Assembly (NCBI GenBank): GCA_026120035.1
Contig: JALRME010000038.1
Coordinates: 6,907 to 70,906, forward strand
Direction: 5' to 3'
DNA length: 64,000 bases
Source: Coleophoma eucalyptorum
Lineage: Eukaryota; Ascomycota; Leotiomycetes; Helotiales; Dermateaceae
The stretch's first letter is position 1, and each line of letters starts with the position of its first letter. The notes below the pieces were generated by a model that was not told the origin of the DNA, did not search any database, and saw nothing but the letters and a program-made list of their open reading frames with translations. The position numbers and the translations under genes are program-made. Below, piece by piece: positions 1 through 10,091 of this stretch.

Positions 1-215
1 GGACCACAGTTCATTATCACTTGCAGAAACACGGATCCTAGAACAATTATTATGACATTGGGAATCGTGGTAGAATACACATTGTATAGCTAAAATAGCC
101 TCGGCTTTAAGGACCACAGTTCATTATCACTTGCAGAAACACGGATCCTAGAACAATTATTATGACATTGGGAATCGTGGTAGAATACACATTGTATAGC
201 TAAAATAGCCTCGGC
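1..215. repeat. Perfect 110-bp tandem duplication at window edge
   Basis: Bases 1-105 recur identically at 111-215, separated by five bases (TTTAA), so the unit is 110 bp. No open frame or known element is visible in it. Because the first copy starts at base 1, the array may continue to the left of the window. The lack of any mismatch means a very recent duplication or an assembly overlap artefact. Bases 216-392, up to the VTS1 stop codon, look like ordinary 3' flank. Confidence 0.95.
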
Positions 216-392
216 ATATAGCCACCAGCTTCACAAACCAATTGTATCCGACTCATTGTAATATCTTGCCAGACTGCCCATGCACTCACTTTTGAGCAAA
301 ATTCTCTGCAGAACAGATCATGGGAATTTTCTCAAGCCTCATGTCAATTTTCCTTCAGCCTTAGCCTCTATAACCGGAATCAGTATATGCAC

Positions 393-2280
393 TTATACTT
401 GTAACCAAGCTGACGTACCTTTGACTTGCTCAAACACCTTTAACATCTTTCGTCTTGCGCCAAGAGCATTAACACCTCTTTCTTCCAAAGCTTTCTCGTC
501 CAGCTCGACAAGCTCCGTCCAGTTCATGTCCTTCAAGTTATCAGTATACTTGTGCAGACGCAAGCTTCGTAGCCAGCTGGGAATGTCTTGAAGCAGGCTA
601 GGGTCGGTGGGATCTTCCGGAGGCTTAGAACTGCCTCGTCTACCACGTGGAGAACGTCCCCGTGCCATTTCACTATGATCAGAGAGGTATCCTTCATGAC
701 CAGTTATGCCAAACTGACCAACATTCAGCGTGCCCATGCCGTTGTTTAACAGTGGCGAAGACCCATCGTACGCCGCAAGGTAGCCATTGTTCTGAGGGGA
801 CGCAAAACCCATCTGTCCAAAACCAGCACCTTGCATAGCCAAACCCGGAGAGCTTGGCCTTGATCTTCTACCACCGAAGGAAGCATTTTGTTGAGCTTGA
901 AGAGCCATCACTTGTTCTCTACTCAAAACCTGACCGTGCTCATTGATCATGACCACATTTGCACCGGGAACATTGCCACCGGGAAGGCCAGGAGAAAGAG
1001 GACCATTGGTGCCATGGCCTTCATTGGAACGGGCGCGGCGGTATTTTCTGACGTCATCCAAGGCAAAGCGGTTGTTCACAGTAGAAAGAGCCGCAAGCTT
1101 CATAGCAGTAGCATTTGCGACCATATCAGCTTGAGTGGAACTACTGGTTGTATTGAAGGATGGCACCATGGGAGTGTTTACCATGGATGCCCAATTTCCA
1201 TTCCCTGCATTGTAAGGTGAAAGGAGGGGTAAGTCTATGCCCTGATTGTCAGGAGCAGTTATGGTAGTACTCTGAAGGCTCTGGGAACCAGAGAGCTGAG
1301 TCCTTGGAGATCTCAGGCCAGCAGAAGCGGGGGGTTGCATGAATTGTCCCATTGGGGCTTGTCCAGAGGAAGATTTTGGTCTGGTTTGGTCGGTGGCTCG
1401 CGAACCCCATGGGGACGAAGGCGGGTTTCCATTGTTATCATTACTCTCACCTGGACCTGAAATGGTGGGAGCTGCCAGAGACGTTCGGGATTCGAAGGCT
1501 GTGCTATTTCTGTTTGACGAAGGCGGGTTGCCAGTCTGCTGAGTATATTTGGCCTTTTCTGTAGCAATGGCTGCTGCGGCATCGGGGAACATAGCATTGA
1601 TCGTGGAGGGATCTAGGCCGGAGTGCCTTTTTGCGGATGGGGTGGCAGGTGGTCTGGACAAGGAATTTCGTGAAGCGTCTACGCTCAGCCTGTTCATTGC
1701 ATCACTGAGGCGATTGGACATAGGATCTTGAGCAATTAGCCTCTAGGCGGTAGAAAGGTGAGGCAGATAATATACCTTTGTCAAAGTTTGCTGGGGAGAG
1801 CACTCCCGACATTGGGTGGCTTTTCCCCATCTGCTGAAGCACCTGGATAAAGAATCGAATCTGTACTTGTGTAGTTTGTTGGAGCAGCGCATACAAAGCA
1901 GCTGTACGTTCAGCCTCGCTGAGTACCCTAAACCATTGCTCAATAGCACTGAGCTCATCCTTAAAGTCTTGGTCAAGAGTAGCAGCTGCCATCTCTTCCA
2001 AAGTGGTCTCATATTGGTCGATGTCTGCAATCCATTGCTGTGCTATCTTGTCGGAAGCATCATTTTCGGAAACTCCCTGCGTGTGGCCCTGTTGTGTGCC
2101 ATAGAAATCGGACGAAGGACGAATTCTACTCGAGGAAGGAGAGCTGGAGAAGGCCGCCATGTCTGCTGATGCTCGAAGGTGGTGACCGGAGCCTATGGCA
2201 CGAGAAGATGGCGGTCGAAGAGAAGATGCAGTATTCGACTCAGGCGTGCTGTTTCGGTTTGGCATATGGCTGGCAGACAT
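393..2280 (-). CDS. VTS1: Vts1, SAM-domain RNA-binding post-transcriptional regulator
   Basis: Two exons, 2280-1776 and 1726-393, give 612 aa. The 49-nt intron (1727-1775) joins FDK to [11 protein letters not shown], a stretch conserved in fungal Vts1. Residues about 77-157 form the conserved helical N-terminal region ([32 protein letters not shown]). The middle is Ser/Pro/Gly/Asn-rich and looks disordered. The SAM domain fills residues 546-605 ([20 protein letters not shown], then [18 protein letters not shown]). Family knowledge: this SAM fold binds Smaug-type RNA hairpins and recruits deadenylation machinery in the cytoplasm. I chose the ATG at 2280 (MSASHMPN) because the in-frame ATG at 2388 adds 36 residues unlike the family; this is inference. 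The gene lies just inside the tandem repeat and has no functional partner nearby. Confidence 0.93.
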
Positions 2281-3741
2281 ATTGAGCTGCAAATTGTCGA
2301 AGACGGTACAAGAATACACCACAAGTAATTTCGGAGGCTTGAAAGTTGAAACAACACTGAACAGATCTGATCCTCTACTCAAAGTCAAAGCACCAATAGC
2401 GATCTAGAAAACAGGACTGGCGTCTTTGGGCAGTTGTTGGTCCGTGACAACGGTCAATTGTGTTTCGCAACAATTTGAAGGGAGATATCAATGCGGATTG
2501 AGCGGACCACAAGACCCGTGTTTGAGGTTGACAAATTTAGCTTGATAGGTCTAGGTATCGCAGATGACTGTGGATCGAATACAGAGGCCGGGGAATCGCG
2601 TATTGAGAAGTATATGGGAAAGAGTAGAAGCTTTAGAAAAGTTCCTGCAGACCTGCTGTCCTCAAAGGAATACCAGACGAAGTCTAGAGTTGCAAACAAG
2701 ACGTCAGCTTAAGCACCGCGACGCCATATTGGACGGGTTAGGTTTAGGGAGCCAGGCATGGAGACTGCGGGTGCAGCTGCTGGAAACAGCGCTACGATTC
2801 AAGACTGAGACTTGGACTCACTTTCTTCAGTCTCTCTAGTGATGAGGGTTCAGTACTAGAATTGTGTCGAGCTGGAAAGAGACAGTGAAGTCAACGAACA
2901 GATCGTATCGTGTGCGGGCTTAAGAGGATGGAGTACGACAAAGTCATGATCATGTCCTGAGCACCTTTCCTAAGCGAGATCACACCCTGGTAAATTGCAA
3001 TTCCGTTATGGTCTCATATAAATAGCAGATGCACCGGAGACGATCTAGTCTGGATTGGTCGGAAAGTACTCGACGGATATGGAAATGCAATGGGCATTAA
3101 GATTTCGTTCACGCCAAGATTGATGTAAGCACTCGATGGAAATATTGATTGCATTTTGAATTAGATACTCAATGGCGCTTCTGAACACTGAACCAATATA
3201 TTAATAAACAAAACAACGGCATGCAGAGGACTTCCAAAGCCCAGGTCTTCCATACCCTCTGGACATGGAAAGCAAGACTCTATTCAGCATAAGACAACAT
3301 TAAGATTTGGAAGGCTAAGAAAGGAATTCAAGAGAAGGGAGAAAATGTGGCCCCAAACTTCATGCACCGTTGCCTCATGGGGGAATTGAGAAAAGGTGTT
3401 TGGTAATGAAGGGGCCTGGTTTTAGATCTTGGCACGAAGAAATTATCCTTCAGCAGATGAGCATAGAAAATGGCTCGTAATGCTGTACACACAAATGCCT
3501 TTTGGGGTCTCAAGCAGTCCTACCGTCTTCTCTTATAAATTCGTGCCTAGCCGTCGAGGAACTGGCATATCGTTTCAGCGCGGGATTGTTGTGATGTTGC
3601 TTGTGTTGAATTGACACTGAATCCTATGGATCTAAGTCCACATTGATCATTGACGCCCGCTGTTGAGCCTCATGAAGCATGACCATCATAACCAGGTACC
3701 GCCGCCAGGTCCCATGAGAAAGAAGATTCATCGCAATCCCA
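2281..3741. other. Intergenic, VTS1 5' side to RPL29 3' side
   Basis: About 1.46 kb upstream of VTS1 and downstream of RPL29. Frames here are short, overlap on both strands and match nothing I recognise. The promoter of VTS1 should lie in the left part. I see no RNA gene or repeat. Confidence 0.6.
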
Positions 3742-4149
3742 CTACGCCGTATCCCTCTTGCCCTCCGCCTTCTCCTTCTGCAAATGCACAGTTAGCTCGG
3801 AAAACGGCAAGACGAGTCGAGTAGCACCAACCAGTGCCTTCATTGTTCCGTGCAGAGCATGTCTGTGGTTTCTTCGGAACTTGGGATCGGTGCCCTTGAG
3901 AGATGGGTATCTGGAGGTCTTAGGCTTCTTGATTCTAGATGGCACAAATAATCAGCCCATTACCATTATTGATTGCTTCGTAGGCGTTCGAATTCGATGC
4001 ATTGCGCGAACTCTTTCGAAAGAATTTCATACCCGTTACGGTGAGCCTTCTTCGACTGGTTATGCTGAGACGAGTTCTTGGATTCTGCACAGCCAGGATT
4101 AACTTTGATGGTCTTATTTTGCGGTAGGTGCTCTATACTTACTCGCCAT
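3742..4149 (-). CDS. RPL29: 60S ribosomal protein L29 (eL29)
   Basis: Four exons: 4149-4143, 4084-4033, 3934-3832 and 3777-3742, joined to 65 aa, the usual fungal length. The protein reads MAKSKNSSQHNQSKKAHRNG, then IKKPKTSRYPSLKGTDPKF and RRNHRHALHGTMKAL, and ends KEKAEGKRDTA: a small, very basic eL29 of the large ribosomal subunit. The first coding exon is only seven bases (ATGGCGA) before GTAAGT. The last intron (3778-3831, 54 nt, branch-like GCTAAC) has no stop and keeps frame, so a simple ORF call reads through it and inserts 18 false residues. Introns are 58, 98 and 54 nt. A TCACGTGA palindrome lies 153 bp upstream of the ATG. I am confident of the identity; exon 1 rests on splice consensus plus the family N-terminus. 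Confidence 0.95.
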
Positions 4150-4651
4150 TGCGACTGTTGGTCAAAGAGTCTTTTGGTGTTGTTGCGTTCACTTCGAATA
4201 TCAAATCGCACGATTTGTGTGGGAGAAACTAGGTATTCGCTAAAATTGCCGGGGTGTGAATCGACCATCAATATTGATATATCCACACCTATTTGACTCG
4301 CTCACGTGATACATTGAATTCCTGTCCGAGACACCACTTCTTATAAGATCTGAAGTACCCAGAACATCACAGCCTGAAGAACCCGAACAAATACTAGGCA
4401 TCTACCTAGAGTCTGTTTATCAAGTACTGCCGTCTCAATTGCAGTAATTTTTACCCCCCCGTGCAAAACTCGGCATAATAGACTGCTGCGGACTCGTACT
4501 TGAGTCAAAAAACTATAGTGAAGCCAGAGACATATTCATGCTATTTCAATAGTCCGATGAGGGAAATCTTATCCTGAAAATACACTGATCTAAATACAAG
4601 GCACATACTCTAATGGAATAAGCAACAATGAATGCTAATGGTTTGAATTAT
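4150..4651. other. Intergenic, RPL29 promoter side and ANT1 3' side
   Basis: About 500 bases. They hold the RPL29 upstream region with the TCACGTGA palindrome (4302-4309), a run of seven C (4454-4460) and the 3' flank of ANT1. No gene is seen. Confidence 0.6.
4302..4309. promoter_or_regulatory. TCACGTGA palindrome (E-box/Cbf1-type) upstream of RPL29
   Basis: A perfect 8-bp palindrome with a CACGTG core, 153 bp before the RPL29 start. Cbf1 and other bHLH factors bind this core in ascomycetes, and Cbf1 takes part in ribosomal-protein gene control in some yeasts. Its function here is inference; CACGTG also occurs by chance. Confidence 0.4.
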
Positions 4652-5865
4652 TCACTTCTTCACCAATGGCAAGGCTTGCTTGGCCTTGGATGCTGCCAGC
4701 TCAGCAGCTTTCTGCAATTGCTCTGACTTCAACTTTCTGAAGTATCGGAATAGAAGAATGAACATCAGCTCCATTCTATGGAATTTGTGTCAGCCTCTGG
4801 TGGTTGTATCTGAACCATGTCTTAACTCACCTTTCCTTCGTCATCATCAACAGCCCTTGAACAAGAAGACCCTTTGAGATTTGTGGAGCAATTCCTTTGA
4901 ACAAACCCAGCAGACCCTCATTCTGAACAATGAATTGCATAACCTCAATGAAGCTCTTAAATGGCTTCCCTTCTCTTGAAGGAGGGGGTTTTGACTGAAG
5001 TCCTACTTTGGCGACAATCAGGGGTTGTGTAGCTATTGTAGCAAGTGATTTTGACATTGCACCAAGTACTAAAACATTTATTAGTGGGGCACCCCTAGTC
5101 AGGCTGAAGTACATACAAAAGGCCTCCCATGGTCTTAGGTTTGCTTTGCCTGGGAAAATAGTCTCTCGGAGTCTTTGATATGCACCATAAGTGATGGCTG
5201 GGTTCACCACGAGTACAAGACTCGCCTTCAAGCCCCGCCAAAGACCAGACCAACCATCCTCGCTGTTAACAACGTCTCGAGCTGTATCTACCATGCCTTT
5301 CTTTTCTCCCTTGCTCTGAGTTTGTTGACGGGTAGTGACTACAGCAACAGGGATAGTGAAGACCTGTGCTACTGCTCCAGCTGCGGCACCTAAAGACAAT
5401 TCAACCAAGGTGCTTGGTGGACCAGGTAGCTTCTGTGATGAAATGTACAGCGTTCGAACAACAGAATACCAATAGAAGTAAGCGAAATTTGTAGACGCAA
5501 CACCGATAAGGGCTCCATTTATGCCAGCATAGAGTCCGCTCACACCATCTTCTGCCACAATTTTGGAGATTGCGTCGAAAGTCGAGGTATAATGTGTGGC
5601 GTCCACGCCTGTAGGAGCCAAATCTGTTGGTTTCCGCTTCACTTGTACTTGGAGTCGCGTTTTTACTCTACGGAATAGTATAAGGTTAGTGTTGTGAGGC
5701 AATAATTGGGCTTGCAGCCAGGAAATGGACTGCGGTTGAGAAGAGCACTAAAGATACTGACATGTCTAGAGGATATACGAGAGCATTTGCAATGACGGCA
5801 CCTGTAGCTCCAGCGACAGCTAAACCCCAAGGAGGGATCGCAGCTTCCTTGGATGCGGCAACCAT
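4652..5865 (-). CDS. ANT1: Peroxisomal adenine nucleotide transporter (mitochondrial carrier family, Ant1/PMP47 type)
   Basis: Four exons: 5865-5762, 5667-5117, 5068-4831 and 4775-4652, total 338 aa. Three carrier repeats are visible with signature motifs PLDIVKTRLQ, IPVAVVTTRQQ and QPLIVAKVGLQ; the second and third are typical of the Ant1/PMP47 branch rather than inner-membrane carriers. Family role: exchange of cytosolic ATP for AMP across the peroxisomal membrane, which powers fatty-acid activation for beta-oxidation. Introns are 94, 48 and 55 nt. The middle one (5069-5116) lies between WEAF and LLGAMSKSLATIATQP; it has no stop and keeps frame, so it is easily mistaken for coding sequence. 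The C-terminus is basic and helical (KAKQALPLVKK). It shares a divergent promoter with palB that carries a CCTCGG motif at 6122. Confidence 0.92.
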
Positions 5866-6121
5866 GTTGAGGGAGGACTAGGAAGTCCAGGGAATTGATT
5901 AGGGGACGGTGTGAGGATAAGGTTGATACGTCAGACACGGGATTTGAGATAAGATCTTTCCACGGAATCAGAGCTCTTCAGTGGAGCTTACAAGTAGTCG
6001 GTGATTTAGGGCAGGTAATTCTTGAAATGTTTCTTACATCAGAGAAAATGTAACACAGAGCAAGGCAGGGAACTGAGGCTTTGTAGTATGTGGTTAATGG
6101 CGGACCGGTCTAAGAAATCAA

Positions 6122-6127
6122 CCTCGG
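6122..6127. promoter_or_regulatory. CCTCGG, candidate FarA/FarB fatty-acid response site for ANT1
   Basis: CCTCGG lies 257 bp upstream of the ANT1 start. In aspergilli the factors FarA and FarB act through this hexamer at peroxisomal and beta-oxidation genes, which fits the role of Ant1. A single hexamer is weak evidence. Confidence 0.35.
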
Positions 6128-6273
6128 TAGATCACGGCCGGGCATGAGAAATCGCGGCATGGCATCTGATGCATGTAGCTGGCGCGGCACTGTACTTCAG
6201 CACTACTGGCTTATATAAGCAAGTCTACCTTAAGTTAACTTAGTTCTCTTGGTCAGTCAGCCTCTATCGTAAT

Positions 6274-6281
6274 TCACGTGA
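6274..6281. promoter_or_regulatory. TCACGTGA palindrome in the ANT1/palB spacer
   Basis: The same 8-bp CACGTG palindrome as upstream of RPL29, 236 bp before the palB start. It is a possible bHLH site; function is inferred only. Confidence 0.3.
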
Positions 6282-6516
6282 CTATAGCGTGGTTCATGCA
6301 TGTTTGAGGTCAATTCTAGTAATAGATGCTACTTCAATCTAGCTTCATTCGCATACCTTTCAAGTTGCTCTATTGCTCACATCTCAGCTTTCCAGATGCT
6401 TCTGGCTCAATTCAAAGGTCTAGCTTTGCCACGCATCCTGCACAACTGGTGACAAAATTGCCCCGACGCCTAACCACCGTCTCTGCTTAACCCTCAAGCT
6501 ATAAGCCCGTCTGAAC

Positions 6517-9280
6517 ATGGAGAATAGAGCCAGGGTGAGATGTCTACACATCCATGGATGTGCCACAGTTGCTGATGCTTTTCCAAGGATGCCGAGGGGT
6601 CTATCGATAAGTCCTCGACCAAAGATGAGGCTCTACGGCACGCCATAGCAGCTACAGAGTTCTATATGAAAGCAGCTAAACTGGCCACTGGTGACCAGGA
6701 ACGATCAAGGCTGCGGAAGAAGTGTAAGGAACTTTTGAAGAAAGCTGAGGATATTAAAGCATCCCGGACTTGGACTCCAATCGCTAGGCAAGAACCGTTA
6801 CTTGTTCCTGCATCTCAAAGGGCCATTACAAGACGAGAGGAGGTCATTTTGTTAGAGGGTTCGAAACTTCATGGCTTTATTTTCCCGCCGTGGAAGTCTG
6901 ATCCAGACGATGCGGATTTTGACAATGGCACAATCTACACGTGAGTGGCAAGCCAGTCGTCCATTTAGTATGCTGACACCAGCAGAGATTCTATAGATTT
7001 GAAACTTTCCGATGCCCAGAGAGAGATATTTGCTGGCTGGCGGCGACCAAACGAAGTTCATCACACTTCGTCAATTGACGACATTGTAACAGGCGTATTT
7101 CAAGAAAGTGAACTGATGACTCCTGTGGGCGAGATTGATCTGGTCCAGGATATCACAACTGACTGTTCTGTTGTGGCAAGCCTTTGCGCTGGCACTTCAA
7201 GGGCATCTAAAGGACATGGGAAGGTATGGAAATCCTGATCTGAATATGTACGGTGCTAATCAGAGAAGCTGCTTGCGTCAATTATCCATCCATATGACAA
7301 AGACAAGGCTAGGCCTCGGGTTTCAAAAAGCGGTATGTATATATTCAGGTTGCATTTTAATGGCTGTTACCGTAAAGTCGTCATTGACGATCGTCTCCCG
7401 ACCTCGACATCGTCGCGCAGCTTACATGTCGTTGATCGACGGAACCCAAAGTTATTGTGGCCAGCTCTTGTCGAAAAGGCCTATCTGAAAGTGCGAGGTG
7501 GCTATGACTTTCCAGGTAGTAATTCCGGGACAGATTTATGGGTCTTGACTGGGTGGATTCCAGAACAGGTCTTCCTGCAGAGGTACATTTGTCCGTTCCA
7601 AATTTCTAGAACATTGACTGAAGTCCAGAATTAAGTGACGATCTTCAACCGGAGCAGCTTTGGAATCGTGTATACAAATCATTTGGATATGGGGATGTCA
7701 TGATCACCTTAGGAACAGGCAGACTATCGAGGAGGGAGGAAAGAGAGCTGGGATTAGTTGGGGAGCATGATTATGCCATTTTGGATATGAAGGAACTTGG
7801 GCCTCAACGCTTGCTTCTGGTCAAAAATCCGTGGTGTGAGGGCCTCGTATGGAAACGTTCGGTCAACGTGATAATGGAAGATAGTATTACAGGCCAAAGT
7901 TGGACTCAGGATGTCCGTGAAGCCCTACCTCTAGATGCGGATAAACGAACAGGAACATTCTGGATGAGCTTCGACGACATTATTCAAAACTTCGAATCTT
8001 TATATTTGAATTGGAATCCGGGTTTGTTTCGACATCGCCAAGATCACCACTTCTCATGGACTTTCCCGCCGATTAATAACCCGGGATCTTTTACACATAA
8101 TCCCCAGTACACGGTGAAGGCATCATCAAGTGGGGGGACCTTGTGGATATTGTTAAGTCGTCATTTCGCCACGGGAGAACACGATCTTGCCAAGAATAAA
8201 TCCAACACACCTGCCAATACCTCCAGTGCTCTCGGCTTCATTAGTCTGTATGTTTTTGAAGCAGATGGCAACCGAGTTTATCTAAGTGATGGTGCCCTAC
8301 ATCGCGGTGCCTTTGTCGATTCTCCACAAACTTTAGCAAGGCTTGAGCTCGCTCCGTCCAAGTCTTATACTGTTGTAGTAGCGCAGCATGGTCTCCCTCT
8401 ACCGAAGTATTCATTTACTCTTTCATTCTTTTCTCGATCTGCTGTCAGCGTTAATACAGCGGTCGAAAGGGTGTCTTTTTCCAGCATTCATACTGGAGCT
8501 TGGACCCAACGGACAGCAGGCGGAAATGCGAGTGCATCGTCCTACCCACTGAACCCACAGTTTAGCATATCCGTATCGGCCATAACGGATATAATACTCG
8601 TCTTGGAAACGGATGAAGAAGAGCTCGCGGTACAAGTGAAGATGGTGTGGGCAAATGGAGAGAGAGTAAGTGACGTTACATCAAGAGATATCGTGGGCGG
8701 TTCCGGGGAATATCGACGAGGCTGCGCCCTCGCAGAACTGCGAAATGTGCAGGCCGGCAAGTACACTATAGTGTGCTCTACCTTCGAAGCAGGCCAGACG
8801 GGAAATTTTACGTTACGGATTGGATCCATGGTTAGCTGCGAAGTTCGTACCGTACTGGCAGAGACAGCTGGGCGCCGAAGTCACAGACTTTCTCCCCTAG
8901 TCTTTCAAGAGGGCATCGAGAGAATGCTAGCCCCACTGACGACGTCCCGCATAACTAGACTGAGGGTTGTTGCTAGATCTGCTCCACTACTCGGAAGGGG
9001 ATATCAATCAAGGTCCCGACCTCTACTCAAGTTATCTTTAGAGCAGGACCAAGGACCAAACAAGACAACGCTGGTCACTTCCGGAAACGGTGATTTTAGC
9101 GATGCACCTATGGGTGTAAGAAGTACCGATATTGATATAAACCCAGAAAACAGCCAACCAGGAGGTATCTGGATTGTCGTGGAGAGACTCAGCGGACGCA
9201 GTGGTCGAGACGAGGTAGAAGTGGAAATCCTGAGTGACGTGACGGTATACGTCGGGCCTTGGGGAACTGGCGAAGGTTAG
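6517..9280 (+). CDS. palB: PalB/Rim13 calpain-like protease of ambient-pH signalling
   Basis: Five exons: 6517-6534, 6588-6940, 6986-7223, 7266-7582 and 7636-9280, total 856 aa. The start region carries an MIT-like helical segment (EFYMKAAKLATGDQERSRLR). The calpain core follows, with catalytic Cys184 (ITTDCSVVASLC), His353 (VGEHDYAIL) and Asn373 (LVKNPWCEGLVW), so the triad is intact. The C-terminal half holds calpain-III/C2-like beta modules (residues about 440-850). Family role: recruited by ESCRT-III at endosomes, it cleaves the PacC/Rim101 transcription factor at alkaline pH. Introns are 53, 45, 42 and 53 nt; the acceptor at 6985 was chosen over a later AG because it restores LKLSDAQREIFAGW. 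The six-codon first exon (MENRAR) is short but in frame. It is divergent from ANT1. Confidence 0.93.
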
Positions 9281-10091
9281 CGGTTAATAGTTTATCACCG
9301 GCTATCATGTTCTCCTTTCTACGTTTGTGGCCTTGTACCGCAGGTGTTGTCGACTTCTCTACTATGTACGATAGGAACTTGATACTTTCCTTACCAATAT
9401 TTGGTGCTCAATTTACCAATATATATTATAATGGCCGAGTGCGAGGAATGAGATTATTCACCCAAGATCAATCCTGGATCGTGGGGCTTCTATAGCCATG
9501 CAGGAATGACTTGCTGTCCAACAGACAAAAGGCTGGACCTTAGCCCTTCGCTTAAGACCAACGACCAGACAGCGGAAAATTGTCTTATAGAGGTAGTATC
9601 AGAGGCAATAAAGGTAATGTTCAAACAGTTCCTTAACAATAATTAAACTTACCATAATTGGAAATCTCAATTAGCTCCTCAGCCAGACAGAAAAGTAAGG
9701 AACAAACACAAGTGGGCTTGATGATCGTATTGCGAAAGTGCAAATATAGACATGAACGAGAAGGGCTATATACCGTTATTGGTGAACGAGAGTTCCGAAA
9801 TCTTTGCAAATGGTAAGCCAGCAAAGCCACCAGGGATATATTTCATGCTCCAAAAACTCCTCTGATCGTTGACATATCACCGGACACCACCAGAACACCA
9901 GTCGCATGCAACGCCACTAATAATGTCCCAAGCCAAGCCACAGCCGCCCAACGTAAATCATTGCTCATAACTCATTGTTTTCTGCTTGTTGTAACGTGAA
10001 AGAGCATTATACTCATACTCAAACTTGCGTTCGTCGACCATTAGGGGGCACTCGGCCAGCCTAAAATATCCCATACCGCAATAAGTGCATT
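9281..10091. other. Intergenic between convergent palB and C2H2 gene
   Basis: An 811-bp spacer between two converging genes, with AT-rich segments (TATATATTATA near 9420). No coding frame, repeat or RNA gene is recognised. Confidence 0.6.

Larger units (their letters stand above)
5866..6516. promoter_or_regulatory. Divergent ANT1/palB promoter region
   Basis: A 651-bp head-to-head spacer. It contains CCTCGG at 6122-6127 and TCACGTGA at 6274-6281. I looked for PacC-type GCCARG sites next to palB and did not see a convincing one. Confidence 0.6.

Noticed and set aside
3429..3614. Frame with a MPFGVSSSPTVF stretch resembling the reverse-transcriptase motif of Ty3/gypsy elements
   Set aside because: Only one short segment resembles it; no neighbouring RT, RNase H or integrase motifs and no long terminal repeats are visible, so chance is more likely.
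4665..5938. Mitochondrial inner-membrane ADP/ATP carrier
   Set aside because: The RRRMMM signature of that carrier is absent, while QPLIVAKVGLQ and VTTRQQ fit the peroxisomal Ant1/PMP47 branch.
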